In this document: positions 54,906 through 62,997 of the stretch, in pieces
Position numbering within the stretch: the stretch's first letter is position 1
Layout of the letters: the number at the start of each line of letters is the position of its first letter
Assembly: GCF_003967015.1 (NCBI RefSeq)
Contig: NZ_AP017560.1
Span: forward strand, 2,356,001 to 2,420,000
Origin: Pseudanabaena sp. ABRG5-3
Lineage (GTDB): Bacteria; Cyanobacteriota; Cyanobacteriia; Pseudanabaenales; Pseudanabaenaceae
Direction: 5' to 3'
DNA: 64,000 bases
Translations under genes and position numbers: made by a program
Notes under the pieces: model-generated
The model's database searches: none
Told to the model about the DNA's origin: nothing
What the model saw: only the letters and a program-made list of their open reading frames with translations

Positions 54906-54969
54906 GTTCTTGTCAAAATTTTATTCTGCGTACTCTGGCAGGATCTGAAAAATACCATCTTGAATTAAG

Positions 54970-54978
54970 GCTTTGATT
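54970..54978. repeat. Target-site duplication, left copy
   Basis: GCTTTGATT directly precedes the left IS end and is repeated at 56039-56047 directly after the right end. A 9-base duplication is normal for the IS903 group of the IS5 family. Confidence 0.9.
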
Positions 54979-56038
54979 GGCGTTGTTGCATAAAAAGGGG
55001 AAGAGAAGGTAAATTAGATAAAAATCAGGAGATGGAGTCCCAGCTAATGAAAGAGAAATATCAGGTTCGCAACTGGGCAGAGTATAACGCAGGGCTAAAA
55101 CAAAGAGGAAGCCTGACTTTTTGGATTAGCGAAGAAGTAATTGAAAGCTGGTTAAACCAAACATTAAGCGGAAAACGGGGTGCTTCAAATGATTATAGTG
55201 ATATAGCAATCGCGACATTTATCACAGTCAAAGCGGTATATCAACAAGCAGGAAGACAAACGCAGGGACTGTTAGCGTCACTATTTACCTTGATGGGCAT
55301 AGATTTACCAGTCCCAGACCACAGCACCGTATCAAGACGGACAGCAAGTTTAAGCGTGACATTACCAGTAATCCCCAAACAGGGAGCAGTGCATGTAGTA
55401 GTTGATTCGACAGGGATCAAAGTCTATGGAGAAGGGGAATGGAAAACACGGCAGCATGGGATTAGCAAGAGACGGACATGGCGCAAATTACACCTTGGAG
55501 CCGATGAATCAACGGGAGAAATACTGGCTGCGGTCGTCACTATGAATGATTGCCATGATGGTGAAGTACTTGCCGATATTCTCGAAGGCATTGATGCTGA
55601 GATCGCTCAAGTTTCCGCAGATGGAGCCTATGACCATCGCCATTGTTATGACGAGATTGCTCAACATGGAGCTAAAGCCGTGATTCCTCCCCGCAAAGAT
55701 GCCAAAATCTGGGAGCATGGCAATACCAATGCGACACCCCATCCCCGTGACCAAAATCTCCGTTATATCCGTAAACATGGGCGTAAAAAATGGAAACGTG
55801 ACTCAGGTTATCATCGACGTTCTTTGGCAGAAACCACGATGTTTCGTTTCAAAAAAATCTTTGGGGCTACTTTATCTTCTCGTAAATTTGACAATCAGGC
55901 GGTTGAGTTGTTCATCAAATGTGCTGCACTCAATCGCATGATTCAACTTGCTAAACCTCTCTCTTCTCCTGTTACTCGTTGATTATCTTTCCTAAGTTAT
56001 TCTTTCTCATCCCTTATTTTTATTCATGCAACAAAGCC
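54979..56038 (+). mobile_element. Complete IS5-family (IS903-group-like) insertion sequence
   Basis: The element is 1060 bases long. Its ends are inverted repeats: GGCGTTGTTGCAT at the left and the reverse complement of GGCTTTGTTGCAT at the right (one mismatch in 13). It holds one intact transposase gene and is flanked by a perfect 9-base duplication. The ends resemble IS903 (GGCTTTGTTG). Everything points to a recent and possibly still active insertion. Confidence 0.92.
55032..55982 (+). CDS. IS5-family DDE transposase
   Basis: The 316-residue protein has the DDE catalytic set of IS5 transposases: first Asp in VVVDSTGIKVYG, second Asp in SADGAYDHRH and Glu in RRSLAETTMFRFKKIFG. The N-terminus RNWAEYNAGLKQRGSLTFWI is typical for the IS903 group. 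It cuts and pastes the surrounding element. The frame is intact with no shift, and the length is normal. Confidence 0.95.
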   Translation: MESQLMKEKYQVRNWAEYNAGLKQRGSLTFWISEEVIESWLNQTLSGKRGASNDYSDIAIATFITVKAVYQQAGRQTQGLLASLFTLMGIDLPVPDHSTVSRRTASLSVTLPVIPKQGAVHVVVDSTGIKVYGEGEWKTRQHGISKRRTWRKLHLGADESTGEILAAVVTMNDCHDGEVLADILEGIDAEIAQVSADGAYDHRHCYDEIAQHGAKAVIPPRKDAKIWEHGNTNATPHPRDQNLRYIRKHGRKKWKRDSGYHRRSLAETTMFRFKKIFGATLSSRKFDNQAVELFIKCAALNRMIQLAKPLSSPVTR

Positions 56039-56047
56039 GCTTTGATT
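56039..56047. repeat. Target-site duplication, right copy
   Basis: GCTTTGATT directly after the right IS end; an identical copy is at 54970-54978. Confidence 0.9.
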
Positions 56048-56368
56048 TGTAAATCTTGCTCTGAGAAACTGTAGGGTATTTTGGGCTTCTCTGGACTTTC
56101 CTTGGTACAGTCAATTACTTGATAGCGCTGGGGAATGTGGCGAGTAATATGATCTAGCGATCGCTGCCGCAGTTCATGGTTAGACATTTTAACGTGAAAT
56201 TCGGGCATCAATGAATATTCGGGTTGCAAGCAATTAGGATAATCGCTGAGAAAATTATCAATTTCTTCCACAGCAACGAGCAACGTTAATTTGACAAATG
56301 TTTTTGGCATGAGAATATTTGGTTTAATGATAGTTAATGGCAGGATTTGGTTGGTGCAAAGATTCTGC

Positions 56369-56785
56369 CTATGTTTCGACTAAAGAGGGAAGCAAGAAAT
56401 TGCTACGCCAAAGCAATGTTTCTGTAACAAGTGATGCTACTGATTCATTAGAGAGCGCTTTCCACTTTGGTTTAGTCGCGATCCCTTGATGCCATTCAAA
56501 GGCAACCTCACTATATTCTGTGTTGATTGGACGGCTTGCATAGTGGGGATCACATTCAATCCAAGTTAAGCGATCGGGGTTAAGATAAAAGACTCGAACT
56601 ATGTGTGTAGCAAGTTGTTCGATCTGTTTAGGAATAAACCAGCCAATCTCACAGTTTTGGACAGATACGATCGCAATCTGTTGTCCACATGGCTTATAAA
56701 TAATACGCAAATGACATTTTAGCTGCCAGATTGCTGACTCTTGCCCGCTCACATGGCATTCGTAAAACTGCTCAAATATTTTCAT
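56369..56785 (-). CDS. Unrecognised 138-residue protein
   Basis: I do not recognise this family. The protein (MKIFEQFYECHVSGQE...) is soluble, with alternating beta-like segments (LRIIYKPCGQQIAIVSVQ, AFEWHQGIA) and a run WIECDPHYASRP in the middle. It is probably cytosolic. It is followed by the IS-interrupted gene (58 bases) and preceded by a copy of the shared upstream element (56875-56895), so it likely belongs to the same regulon as the neighbouring receiver genes. Confidence 0.6.
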   Translation of the reverse strand: MKIFEQFYECHVSGQESAIWQLKCHLRIIYKPCGQQIAIVSVQNCEIGWFIPKQIEQLATHIVRVFYLNPDRLTWIECDPHYASRPINTEYSEVAFEWHQGIATKPKWKALSNESVASLVTETLLWRSNFLLPSLVET

Positions 56786-56874
56786 ATTACAAATTATTTA
56801 TTAAGGATGATGAGCAAAAAAGACTGTCTAATTTTCAAGAGAGTCAGTTCCAACTACCTCTAAAGTTAGCACTA

Positions 56875-56895
56875 AAAAATGAGGACAATCTGAAG
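56875..56895 (-). promoter_or_regulatory. Shared 21-base upstream element, copy 2
   Basis: Identical in all 21 bases to 57365-57385. On the minus strand it begins CTTCAGATTGTCCTCATTTT. It stands 90 bases before the ATG of the 138-residue protein gene and 30 bases after the stop of the receiver gene. Confidence 0.5.
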
Positions 56896-56924
56896 AGCGC
56901 CAACTGTTCGCCATCACCTACCCT

Positions 56925-57311
56925 CTACCAGCCTAATATTTCCGCAACCTGTGGAACTAGGGTGTTTATCTCAAATGGCTTGCTAATTACACCCTTGCAT
57001 CCTAAGTTCATAAAGTCTTGATGGCTGAGGCGATTAGTGCAGGCTGTTAATAACACTACGGGAATATACTGGAATTCGGTATTTTCTTGTAGTTTTTCGA
57101 TAAAAGTGAAGCCATCCATATCTGGCATCATTAAGTCTAGTAAAATTGCATCGGGTTTATTCCTCGCGATCGCTGCTAAACCTTCTTTGCCAGAAGTAGC
57201 AATTATGGTTTGCCAATTGCTGAAATTTTCCAGACAAATTCCCACAATCTGACGAATTATATATTCATCGTCAATTAATAAAACCGTTTTATCAGGACTA
57301 ACTTTACTCAT
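56925..57311 (-). CDS. Single-domain response regulator
   Basis: I start at ATG 57311 (MSKVSPDKTVLLIDDEY; 128 residues). A TTG further up (57404) would add residues unlike any receiver. The acidic pocket is LLIDDEY, the acceptor is Asp59 in ILLDLMMPDMDG, and SKPFEI ends the domain. It is a paralogue of the receiver at 48715-49101 with which it also shares the upstream element. It lies between the small unknown genes and the REC-wHTH-Hpt-REC-REC gene. Confidence 0.9.
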   Translation of the reverse strand: MSKVSPDKTVLLIDDEYIIRQIVGICLENFSNWQTIIATSGKEGLAAIARNKPDAILLDLMMPDMDGFTFIEKLQENTEFQYIPVVLLTACTNRLSHQDFMNLGCKGVISKPFEINTLVPQVAEILGW

Positions 57312-57364
57312 AACATGCAGGTAAAAATTACCGTGACTTACCATTAGCTTCAAATTTAATCTAC

Positions 57365-57385
57365 AAAAATGAGGACAATCTGAAG
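57365..57385 (-). promoter_or_regulatory. Shared 21-base upstream element, copy 3
   Basis: Identical to 56875-56895 and 18 of 21 bases like 49167-49187. It stands 54 bases before the ATG of the receiver gene at 57311. Confidence 0.5.
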
Positions 57386-57406
57386 CAAAAATAAGCAACG
57401 ACAATA

Positions 57407-57453
57407 CCCAAATAAAGGTCGGCGGCGCGAAGCGCCGCCGACCTTTATTTGGG
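57407..57453. terminator. 22-bp perfect triloop palindrome with GCGAAGC core
   Basis: Arms 57407-57428 and 57432-57453 match exactly around GAA. It is 11 bases beyond the stop of the multi-REC gene (57465) on the minus strand and probably ends that transcript. Confidence 0.65.
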
Positions 57454-57464
57454 ATGCTTAAAAA

Positions 57465-59351
57465 TCACCTGCTGCGACAATTCTGTCTAGAGTTACGACT
57501 ACGCTCTAAACGACTAAGAATGCGCGTATACAAGTCTGCTTCCACGATTGGCTTACTAAGATAATCATCAGCACCAGCGATAAATAATTGCCGAATCGTT
57601 TCGCGATCGCTACGAGCTGATAAAAATACAATCGGTAAATCATGCCACAGTGAAGACGTTCGCACAGCTTGACACAAATCTAGCCCACTATAGTCAGGCA
57701 TCACCACATCTAAAATTAATAGATCAGGAGCAGTTAGTTCTAAAACCTGCCAAAAAGTTTGCGGATTTTGTAAAGTGATCACCTCAATATCTGAGCTTTC
57801 GAGTAAACGCCGCAGCATATCGAGCAGCAACAGATCGTCATCGACAATCATCACCTTTGAGCGATCGTGCTGTCGTTGGGATAAAACTTGCGAAACTGTA
57901 CTGAGTATCTCCTCCGATGACGCAGGCTTTTCGATAAATGAACAGATACCTTTACGTGCTGCGGTCACGCGATCGCCCAAACCACTAGCCGCAGTCATCA
58001 TGATTATTGGTATTTTGGGTTCCCGTTGCGCGAGTTCATCTAGCAAAGTTAATCCATTGTCCGCAGTATCAGGAAAGAGGAGATCTAGCAAAACCACAGC
58101 AGGAGACTCTTGGGCAATCTTTTCCCTAGCGGTGACAATATCATCAGCAATTTGCACGCGCATCCCCCAAGTTTTCGCCTCTGTTTTAATCTCTTGGGTG
58201 AAATTAGCATCATCATCGACAATCAATAACAATGGCAGTTGTGTATGGTATGGCTGAAATAGGGGCTTTTCAGGTAAGGCTTTAGGTGAGCTAGCAATTG
58301 CTTCTAGATCGTTAATTAGATGCAGCAGATCCTCTACATTTGTTGGCAATAGAGAAGAATCACTTTTTAAAATTGCCTCAATCTGACGGGCGATCGTTGA
58401 ACCTAGGGGAAACCCTAATGAACCCATTGAGCCAATCAGTCGATGGGCTTCCATATATCCTTCATTCTGTAAATCCGCGTCTAGTTCTCCCTTTTCTAGC
58501 GCAGTCACAATTTGCCGAAAAATGACAATCTTGTCTGGCAAACTGGCAAGTAATCTATTTGCCATTGTTGCAATTATTTCCTGAGCTTGTGCCATTTTTT
58601 TCTGCACCAAATCTTCTTCAGGTAAAGGTGCAGGTATAGATGAGGGTAAAGACTGACTCATCAATGGAAAAGGTTCAGGTTTGAGGCGATAACCCAATCC
58701 ATACAGAGTCTCAATCGGGTCTATAGGTAGTCCCGCCATCTTCAGCTTGTGACGTAATACTTTAATATGGGTCGTCACCGCTTCCTCACTGGGAAATTCT
58801 CCCGCCGACCATACCTGATCTAGCAAAGCACTGCGGCTAAATATCTGTTGTGGATGTCGCAGAAATATTTCTAAAAGACCATATTCCTTCTGAGTTAAGC
58901 GCAAAGGTTTCTGGTTATAAGTGACTATATTTGTCCTGAGATCAAGACACAGGTTCTCCCATACAAATTCTTGAAGCAATGTGTCGCGATCGCTATAGCG
59001 TCGCAACAAAGCCCGAATCCTTGCTACTAATTCCTGAAAGTTATAGGGTTTAACGACATAGTCATCCGCACCTGCCTCTAAACCCATTACGCGATCGCTA
59101 GTACTGTCCTTGGCTGTGAGTAAAAGTACAGGGATTGTATAGCCAGATTTGCGAATTTTAGTACATAACTCAATGCCATTGCTATCAGGCAAAATAATAT
59201 CGAGAATGATTAGGTCATAGTTATAGGTGGTGACATATTGCCATGCGGCTTTAGCATTGGCAGCCGAGTCAATGGTGTAATGGGAATCTGCTAATAGCTG
59301 CAAAAGTATTTCCGCAGAGTGGCGATCATCTTCAACCAATAAAATCTTCAA
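57465..59351 (-). CDS. Multi-domain response regulator: REC, winged helix, Hpt, REC, REC
   Basis: The 628-residue protein begins as an OmpR-type regulator: REC (acceptor Asp51 in IILDIILPDSNG) and a DNA-binding winged helix (about 128-226; RLTQKEYGLLEIFLRHPQQIFSR, VTTHIKVLRHKL). It continues with an Hpt domain (about 255-350, His303 in EAHRLIGSMGSLGF) and two more receivers (Asp423 in LLDLLFPDTADNG; Asp548 in LLILDVVMPDYSG). One chain thus contains three receivers, a histidine transfer domain and a DNA-binding output but no kinase. The start is a TTG at 59351, supported by AGGAAAA six bases before it. It should take phosphate from kinases nearby or elsewhere. Confidence 0.92.
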   Translation of the reverse strand: MKILLVEDDRHSAEILLQLLADSHYTIDSAANAKAAWQYVTTYNYDLIILDIILPDSNGIELCTKIRKSGYTIPVLLLTAKDSTSDRVMGLEAGADDYVVKPYNFQELVARIRALLRRYSDRDTLLQEFVWENLCLDLRTNIVTYNQKPLRLTQKEYGLLEIFLRHPQQIFSRSALLDQVWSAGEFPSEEAVTTHIKVLRHKLKMAGLPIDPIETLYGLGYRLKPEPFPLMSQSLPSSIPAPLPEEDLVQKKMAQAQEIIATMANRLLASLPDKIVIFRQIVTALEKGELDADLQNEGYMEAHRLIGSMGSLGFPLGSTIARQIEAILKSDSSLLPTNVEDLLHLINDLEAIASSPKALPEKPLFQPYHTQLPLLLIVDDDANFTQEIKTEAKTWGMRVQIADDIVTAREKIAQESPAVVLLDLLFPDTADNGLTLLDELAQREPKIPIIMMTAASGLGDRVTAARKGICSFIEKPASSEEILSTVSQVLSQRQHDRSKVMIVDDDLLLLDMLRRLLESSDIEVITLQNPQTFWQVLELTAPDLLILDVVMPDYSGLDLCQAVRTSSLWHDLPIVFLSARSDRETIRQLFIAGADDYLSKPIVEADLYTRILSRLERSRNSRQNCRSR

Positions 59352-59526
59352 GATTTTTTCCTGTTAAAATACTGAATTTACATATTGCTCAAGCAAGCAC
59401 TAAAAATGCGATCGCCTAGCTGAGAATTCCCATAACTCACATAATCCACATATTTTTGACCCAGATACTTTAGTATCTGTAATACGCTATAAAGTTCATT
59501 TTAGTGTAAGTAGCTAGGCATAAATA

Positions 59527-59555
59527 ATGAAGGCGACGCTTCGCGTCGCCTTCAT
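59527..59555. repeat. Triloop palindrome, complementary GCTTCGC core
   Basis: Arms ATGAAGGCGACGC (59527-59539) and its reverse complement (59543-59555) around TTC; outer bases continue with one bulge. It lies between divergent genes, 57 bases before the Uma2 gene. The rest of 59352-59611 shows no gene and should contain both promoters. Confidence 0.6.
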
Positions 59556-59611
59556 TTATTGGGGCTATATAATGCTAACTAGATAGCGAAGATACTTTTG
59601 AGGTTATTCCG

Positions 59612-60292
59612 ATGCTACAAATAGATCTCAAACATCTGCCCACCAGCAAGGAATTACCTGACTCTGACGATACACCTGTGGATACCGAAGACCAGAATTT
59701 TGTACCGAATTTACTACTGTTCTTGTTGGAATACATTTGGAAAAGTCGCGATGATTGGTACTTTGGTGTGGATATGGGGATCTATCACACCACTGGCGTA
59801 AGTCCTAGAGTTCCTGTAGTTCCTGATGGATTTTTGAGTTTGGGAGTGGAACGTCGTAAAAATGGTGGATCACGTAGCAGCTATGTGATGTGGGAAGAAG
59901 AAGATACAGCACCGATTTTGGCTTTAGAAGTTGTATCCCATACTTATGGCGATGAGTATGAAAAGAAGTTAGATATTTATTGCCAATTAGGTGTCAAATA
60001 TTATGTAATTTACAATCCTCAGTTCTGGCGGCGCGATGGACATTTGCCCTTTGAGGTTTATAAATTAGTTGATGGTGATTACCAATTACAGATTGGTGAG
60101 CCTCTATGGATTCCAGAGATCGGCTTAGGGATTGGTCGCTGTGTCTTGCCAAGCGATCGCTTTAGTCGTGAAGTTTTAAGCTGGTTTGATCAAAAGGGCG
60201 ATCGCTACCTTACTGCTGAGGAAAAAGTCGAAAGGTTGGAAAGACTAGCCACTAGATTAAGGGAATTGGGCGAAGATCCTGATCTGCTTTGA
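59612..60292 (+). CDS. Uma2-family (DUF820) PD-(D/E)XK protein
   Basis: The 226-residue protein has the Uma2 core: WYFGVDMGIYHT, VPDGFLSLGVERR with the metal-binding Asp, LALEVVSHTYGDEYEKKLDIY with the E-x-x-S/K active-site strand and helix, and LGVKYYVIYNP. A charged C-terminal helix (AEEKVERLERLATRLRELGEDP) follows, as often seen in cyanobacterial copies. Uma2 proteins have a restriction-endonuclease fold and are present in tens of copies in cyanobacteria; the role is not established. It is followed by a 20-base perfect palindrome (60297-60316). Confidence 0.88.
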   Translation: MLQIDLKHLPTSKELPDSDDTPVDTEDQNFVPNLLLFLLEYIWKSRDDWYFGVDMGIYHTTGVSPRVPVVPDGFLSLGVERRKNGGSRSSYVMWEEEDTAPILALEVVSHTYGDEYEKKLDIYCQLGVKYYVIYNPQFWRRDGHLPFEVYKLVDGDYQLQIGEPLWIPEIGLGIGRCVLPSDRFSREVLSWFDQKGDRYLTAEEKVERLERLATRLRELGEDPDLL

Positions 60293-60296
60293 TAAA

Positions 60297-60316
60297 CAAG
60301 GGGCTTAAGCCCCTTG
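60297..60316. terminator. 20-base perfect palindrome after the Uma2 gene
   Basis: CAAGGGGCTT and AAGCCCCTTG meet with no spacer, four bases after the stop codon. A related stem with the same CAAGGG end follows the next gene (62937-62964). May terminate the Uma2 transcript. Confidence 0.45.
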
Positions 60317-60362
60317 CCTAAGCCAATGTAAAATAGGGCTAGATCAAATTTTGAAAAACTCT

Positions 60363-62930
60363 ATGCCCGTTCCCGTAGAACAATTACTTACCTCCGAAAT
60401 TCTTAAACCTGCTCGTTATTTAGGTAACGAGTTTGGCGCAGTACATAAACCTTGGGACGAGGCGATCGTGCGTTGGTCGCTGACCTATCCCGAAATATAC
60501 GAGGTCGGTGCGTCAAATTTGGGGCATATCATCCTTTACAGCATTATTAACTCTAAAGATGGTCAACTTTGCGATCGCGCCTATCTTCCCGCCCCTGACC
60601 TCTCCACAAAACTCCGTGAAACCAAAACAGATTTATTTGCGGTCGAGTCCAAGCGATCGCTACGAGAATTTGACATTTTAGGTTTCAGTCTCAGCTATGA
60701 GCTAGGCGCAACCAATGTGCTAGAAATGTTTGACCTTGCCAATATTCCGATGACATGGCGAGAACGGAGTGAATTAAGTATTGAGGAATGTCCATTAATC
60801 TTTGCAGGAGGACAGACAGCAACTTCCAATCCTGAACCCTATGCAGATTTCTTTGATTTCTTTGCCCTTGGTGATGGGGAAGATCTACTGCCAGAAATTG
60901 GCGAAGTACTTAAGGCAGCTAAACTAGCAGGGAAAACCCGTCGCGAAACCTTACTAGATCTGGCTAATGAAGTTGATGGAGTCTATGTTCCAGAATTTTA
61001 TGACATGGACGAGAAAACAGGAGCAGTCACTCCCAATCGTAGCGATGTCTCTCCGCGTATCTTGCGACGTGTTGCCACACCAATGCCTGAGCATAGTATT
61101 GGACTAGTTCCCTTAGTAGAAACCGTTCATGATCGCCTAACTATTGAAATTCGACGCGGATGTACCAGAGGCTGCCGTTTTTGCCAACCGGGGATGCTAA
61201 CTCGTCCTGCCCGTGATGTCGATCCTGAGAAAGTTGTCGATACAATTGAGAGAGCCATTAGAGAAACTGGTTATAACGAGTTCTCTTTGCTTTCTCTCTC
61301 CTGTTCCGATTATCTAGCTCTGCCTTCGGTAGGTGTCCAGATTAAGAATCGCTTTAAAGATGAGCATGTCACTCTCTCATTACCGAGTCAAAGGGTTGAT
61401 CGCTTTGATGAGAATATTGCCCATATGCTCCGCAGTGGTGACGGTCGGCAACAGGGCTTAACCTTTGCACCAGAGGCAGGTACACAACGATTGCGAGATG
61501 TGATCAATAAAGGCTTGACCGATGAAGAATTGCTCCAAGGCGTAAAAACTGCCTATGTCGAGGGTTGGGACAAGGTAAAGCTCTATTTCATGATTGGCTT
61601 ACCTACGGAAACCGATGAAGATGTAATTGGCATCGTTGATACTGTGGAATGGCTTCAGCGTGAATGCTCACAAAAAGGTAGAAAGAAAATATCCTTCAAT
61701 CTCACTATTTCCAACTTCACGCCCAAGCCCCATACGCCATTCCAGTGGTACACCGTTTCCAGTGGTGAGTTTGTACGGAAGCAACAGTTACTTCGCAAAG
61801 AGTTTCGTCGTCTCAGTGGCGTAAAGGTTAACTATACAGAAATTCGGATCAGTGCGATGGAGGATTTCGTTGGACGGGGCGATCGCCGTTTGGGTAAGGT
61901 GCTATATCGTGCATGGCAACTGGGCGCAGGCATGGATTCATGGTTTGAGAATAGTGAGAAAGCCTTTGGCGCATGGACACAGGCGATCGCGGAAGCTGAT
62001 CTAGTTTGGGATGCACCATCGCTAAAAATGCAGGATGCTTTACCTTGGGATCATATTGACACAGGTATCGATAAACAATGGCTAATCGAAGACTGGGAAA
62101 GAGCGATCGCCGCTCAGATAATTCCCGATTGCTCCTTTGGTGGTTGCTCAGAATGTGGGGTCTGTGGTCCCGAATTTGGACATAATGAGGTGATTCCACC
62201 ACCAGAAGTGCCTCCTATTTCCCTAGAGAAGCCCAAGATTCCACCTAGAGTCCAACGCATCCGTCTCAAATTTGGCAAATTGGGCGATATGAGTTTGATT
62301 TCCCATTTAGATTTACAACGCTTCTTTCAACGTGCGGCCCGTCGTGCGGCTCTGCCCGTTGCCCATACCGAAGGCTTTAATCCTTTACCGCGTATTTCTA
62401 TTGCTAAGGCTTTGCCCCTCGGTCAAACTAGCAGTGCGGAATTTGTCGATTTTGAGTTAACTCAAACAGTTACGATTGAGGATTTTCAACAACGTTTCAC
62501 CGCAGAATTGGATGAGGATTTACCAATTTATGCGATCGAGGAAGTTGAAGTGCATTCGCCATCCTTAGATTCCCTGCTAGAAGTTGCAGAATACACAATT
62601 ACCTGTGCTTTTATTACAAACAAGGAGCGCAATGCGGCGGACATTATGGATTTACTAGAAGGTGCGAGTTACTGTGTACTTGCTGCGACTTCCATTCAAA
62701 TGCCGAAGGTGTCAAAATCTGGGCGCAATCAAATGCTGGAATTACGAGATCGCATCTTTACGATCAATGTCATCAACCCCGATCCTGAGTTTCCGAAAAT
62801 TCATTTTATGGGAAGTTGCAAGCCCGATAGCAACCTTAAACCTGAGTATGTGGTCTATATGATCAATAAATATTTGGCTGAGGAAGATGAAATTAAATTA
62901 GTTAAAGTTCATCGCGAATCAATGCGCTAA
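60363..62930 (+). CDS. TIGR03960-type radical SAM protein fused to TIGR03936/DUF2344
   Basis: I start at ATG 60363 (855 residues); a TTG 12 bases earlier is possible. The N-terminal 230 residues resemble a B12-binding-like domain (YPEIYEVGASNLGHIILYSIIN, IFAGGQTATSNPEPYADFFD). Then comes the radical SAM core with the iron-sulfur motif RRGCTRGCRFCQPGM (C-x3-C-x2-C, about residue 266-275) and FAPEAGTQRLRDVINKGL. The last 230 residues (RIRLKFGKLGDMSLISHLDLQRFFQRA, HTEGFNPLPRISIAKALPLG) are the DUF2344 domain. Such fusions are conserved in cyanobacteria and Firmicutes, often near ribonuclease E/G, and may modify RNA or protein; the substrate is unknown to me. Confidence 0.92.
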   Translation: MPVPVEQLLTSEILKPARYLGNEFGAVHKPWDEAIVRWSLTYPEIYEVGASNLGHIILYSIINSKDGQLCDRAYLPAPDLSTKLRETKTDLFAVESKRSLREFDILGFSLSYELGATNVLEMFDLANIPMTWRERSELSIEECPLIFAGGQTATSNPEPYADFFDFFALGDGEDLLPEIGEVLKAAKLAGKTRRETLLDLANEVDGVYVPEFYDMDEKTGAVTPNRSDVSPRILRRVATPMPEHSIGLVPLVETVHDRLTIEIRRGCTRGCRFCQPGMLTRPARDVDPEKVVDTIERAIRETGYNEFSLLSLSCSDYLALPSVGVQIKNRFKDEHVTLSLPSQRVDRFDENIAHMLRSGDGRQQGLTFAPEAGTQRLRDVINKGLTDEELLQGVKTAYVEGWDKVKLYFMIGLPTETDEDVIGIVDTVEWLQRECSQKGRKKISFNLTISNFTPKPHTPFQWYTVSSGEFVRKQQLLRKEFRRLSGVKVNYTEIRISAMEDFVGRGDRRLGKVLYRAWQLGAGMDSWFENSEKAFGAWTQAIAEADLVWDAPSLKMQDALPWDHIDTGIDKQWLIEDWERAIAAQIIPDCSFGGCSECGVCGPEFGHNEVIPPPEVPPISLEKPKIPPRVQRIRLKFGKLGDMSLISHLDLQRFFQRAARRAALPVAHTEGFNPLPRISIAKALPLGQTSSAEFVDFELTQTVTIEDFQQRFTAELDEDLPIYAIEEVEVHSPSLDSLLEVAEYTITCAFITNKERNAADIMDLLEGASYCVLAATSIQMPKVSKSGRNQMLELRDRIFTINVINPDPEFPKIHFMGSCKPDSNLKPEYVVYMINKYLAEEDEIKLVKVHRESMR

Positions 62931-62936
62931 TTATCC

Positions 62937-62964
62937 TAGGCAAGGGTCTTAAATCCCTTGCCTA
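62937..62964 (+). terminator. Hairpin after the radical SAM gene
   Basis: TAGGCAAGGG (62937-62946) pairs with CCCTTGCCTA (62955-62964) across an eight-base loop, seven bases after the stop codon. Confidence 0.5.
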
Positions 62965-62997
62965 ATGTTACTGATAGGACAAATTCAAGGTTTTAAT

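Larger units (their letters stand above)
54921..56310 (-). pseudogene. Small protein gene split by an insertion sequence
   Basis: On the minus strand, codons from ATG 56310 run to DLQIKA at 56039, where the IS begins. Removing the IS (54979-56038) and one copy of the 9-base duplication joins this frame to LIQDGIFQILPEYAE and a stop at 54921-54923, giving an intact 106-residue protein. At present translation would run into the IS end and stop after AALLHE (96 residues), losing the last 15 native residues. I do not recognise the family; the protein is acidic, helical and without signal or membrane segment. It follows the 138-residue gene at 56369 by 58 bases and is probably in the same transcript. 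Residual function of the shortened protein cannot be excluded. Confidence 0.8.

Noticed and set aside
56731-57021. A 96-codon plus-strand frame near the receiver gene
   Set aside because: It overlaps two minus-strand genes and their spacer, including the shared upstream element, and shows no family features.
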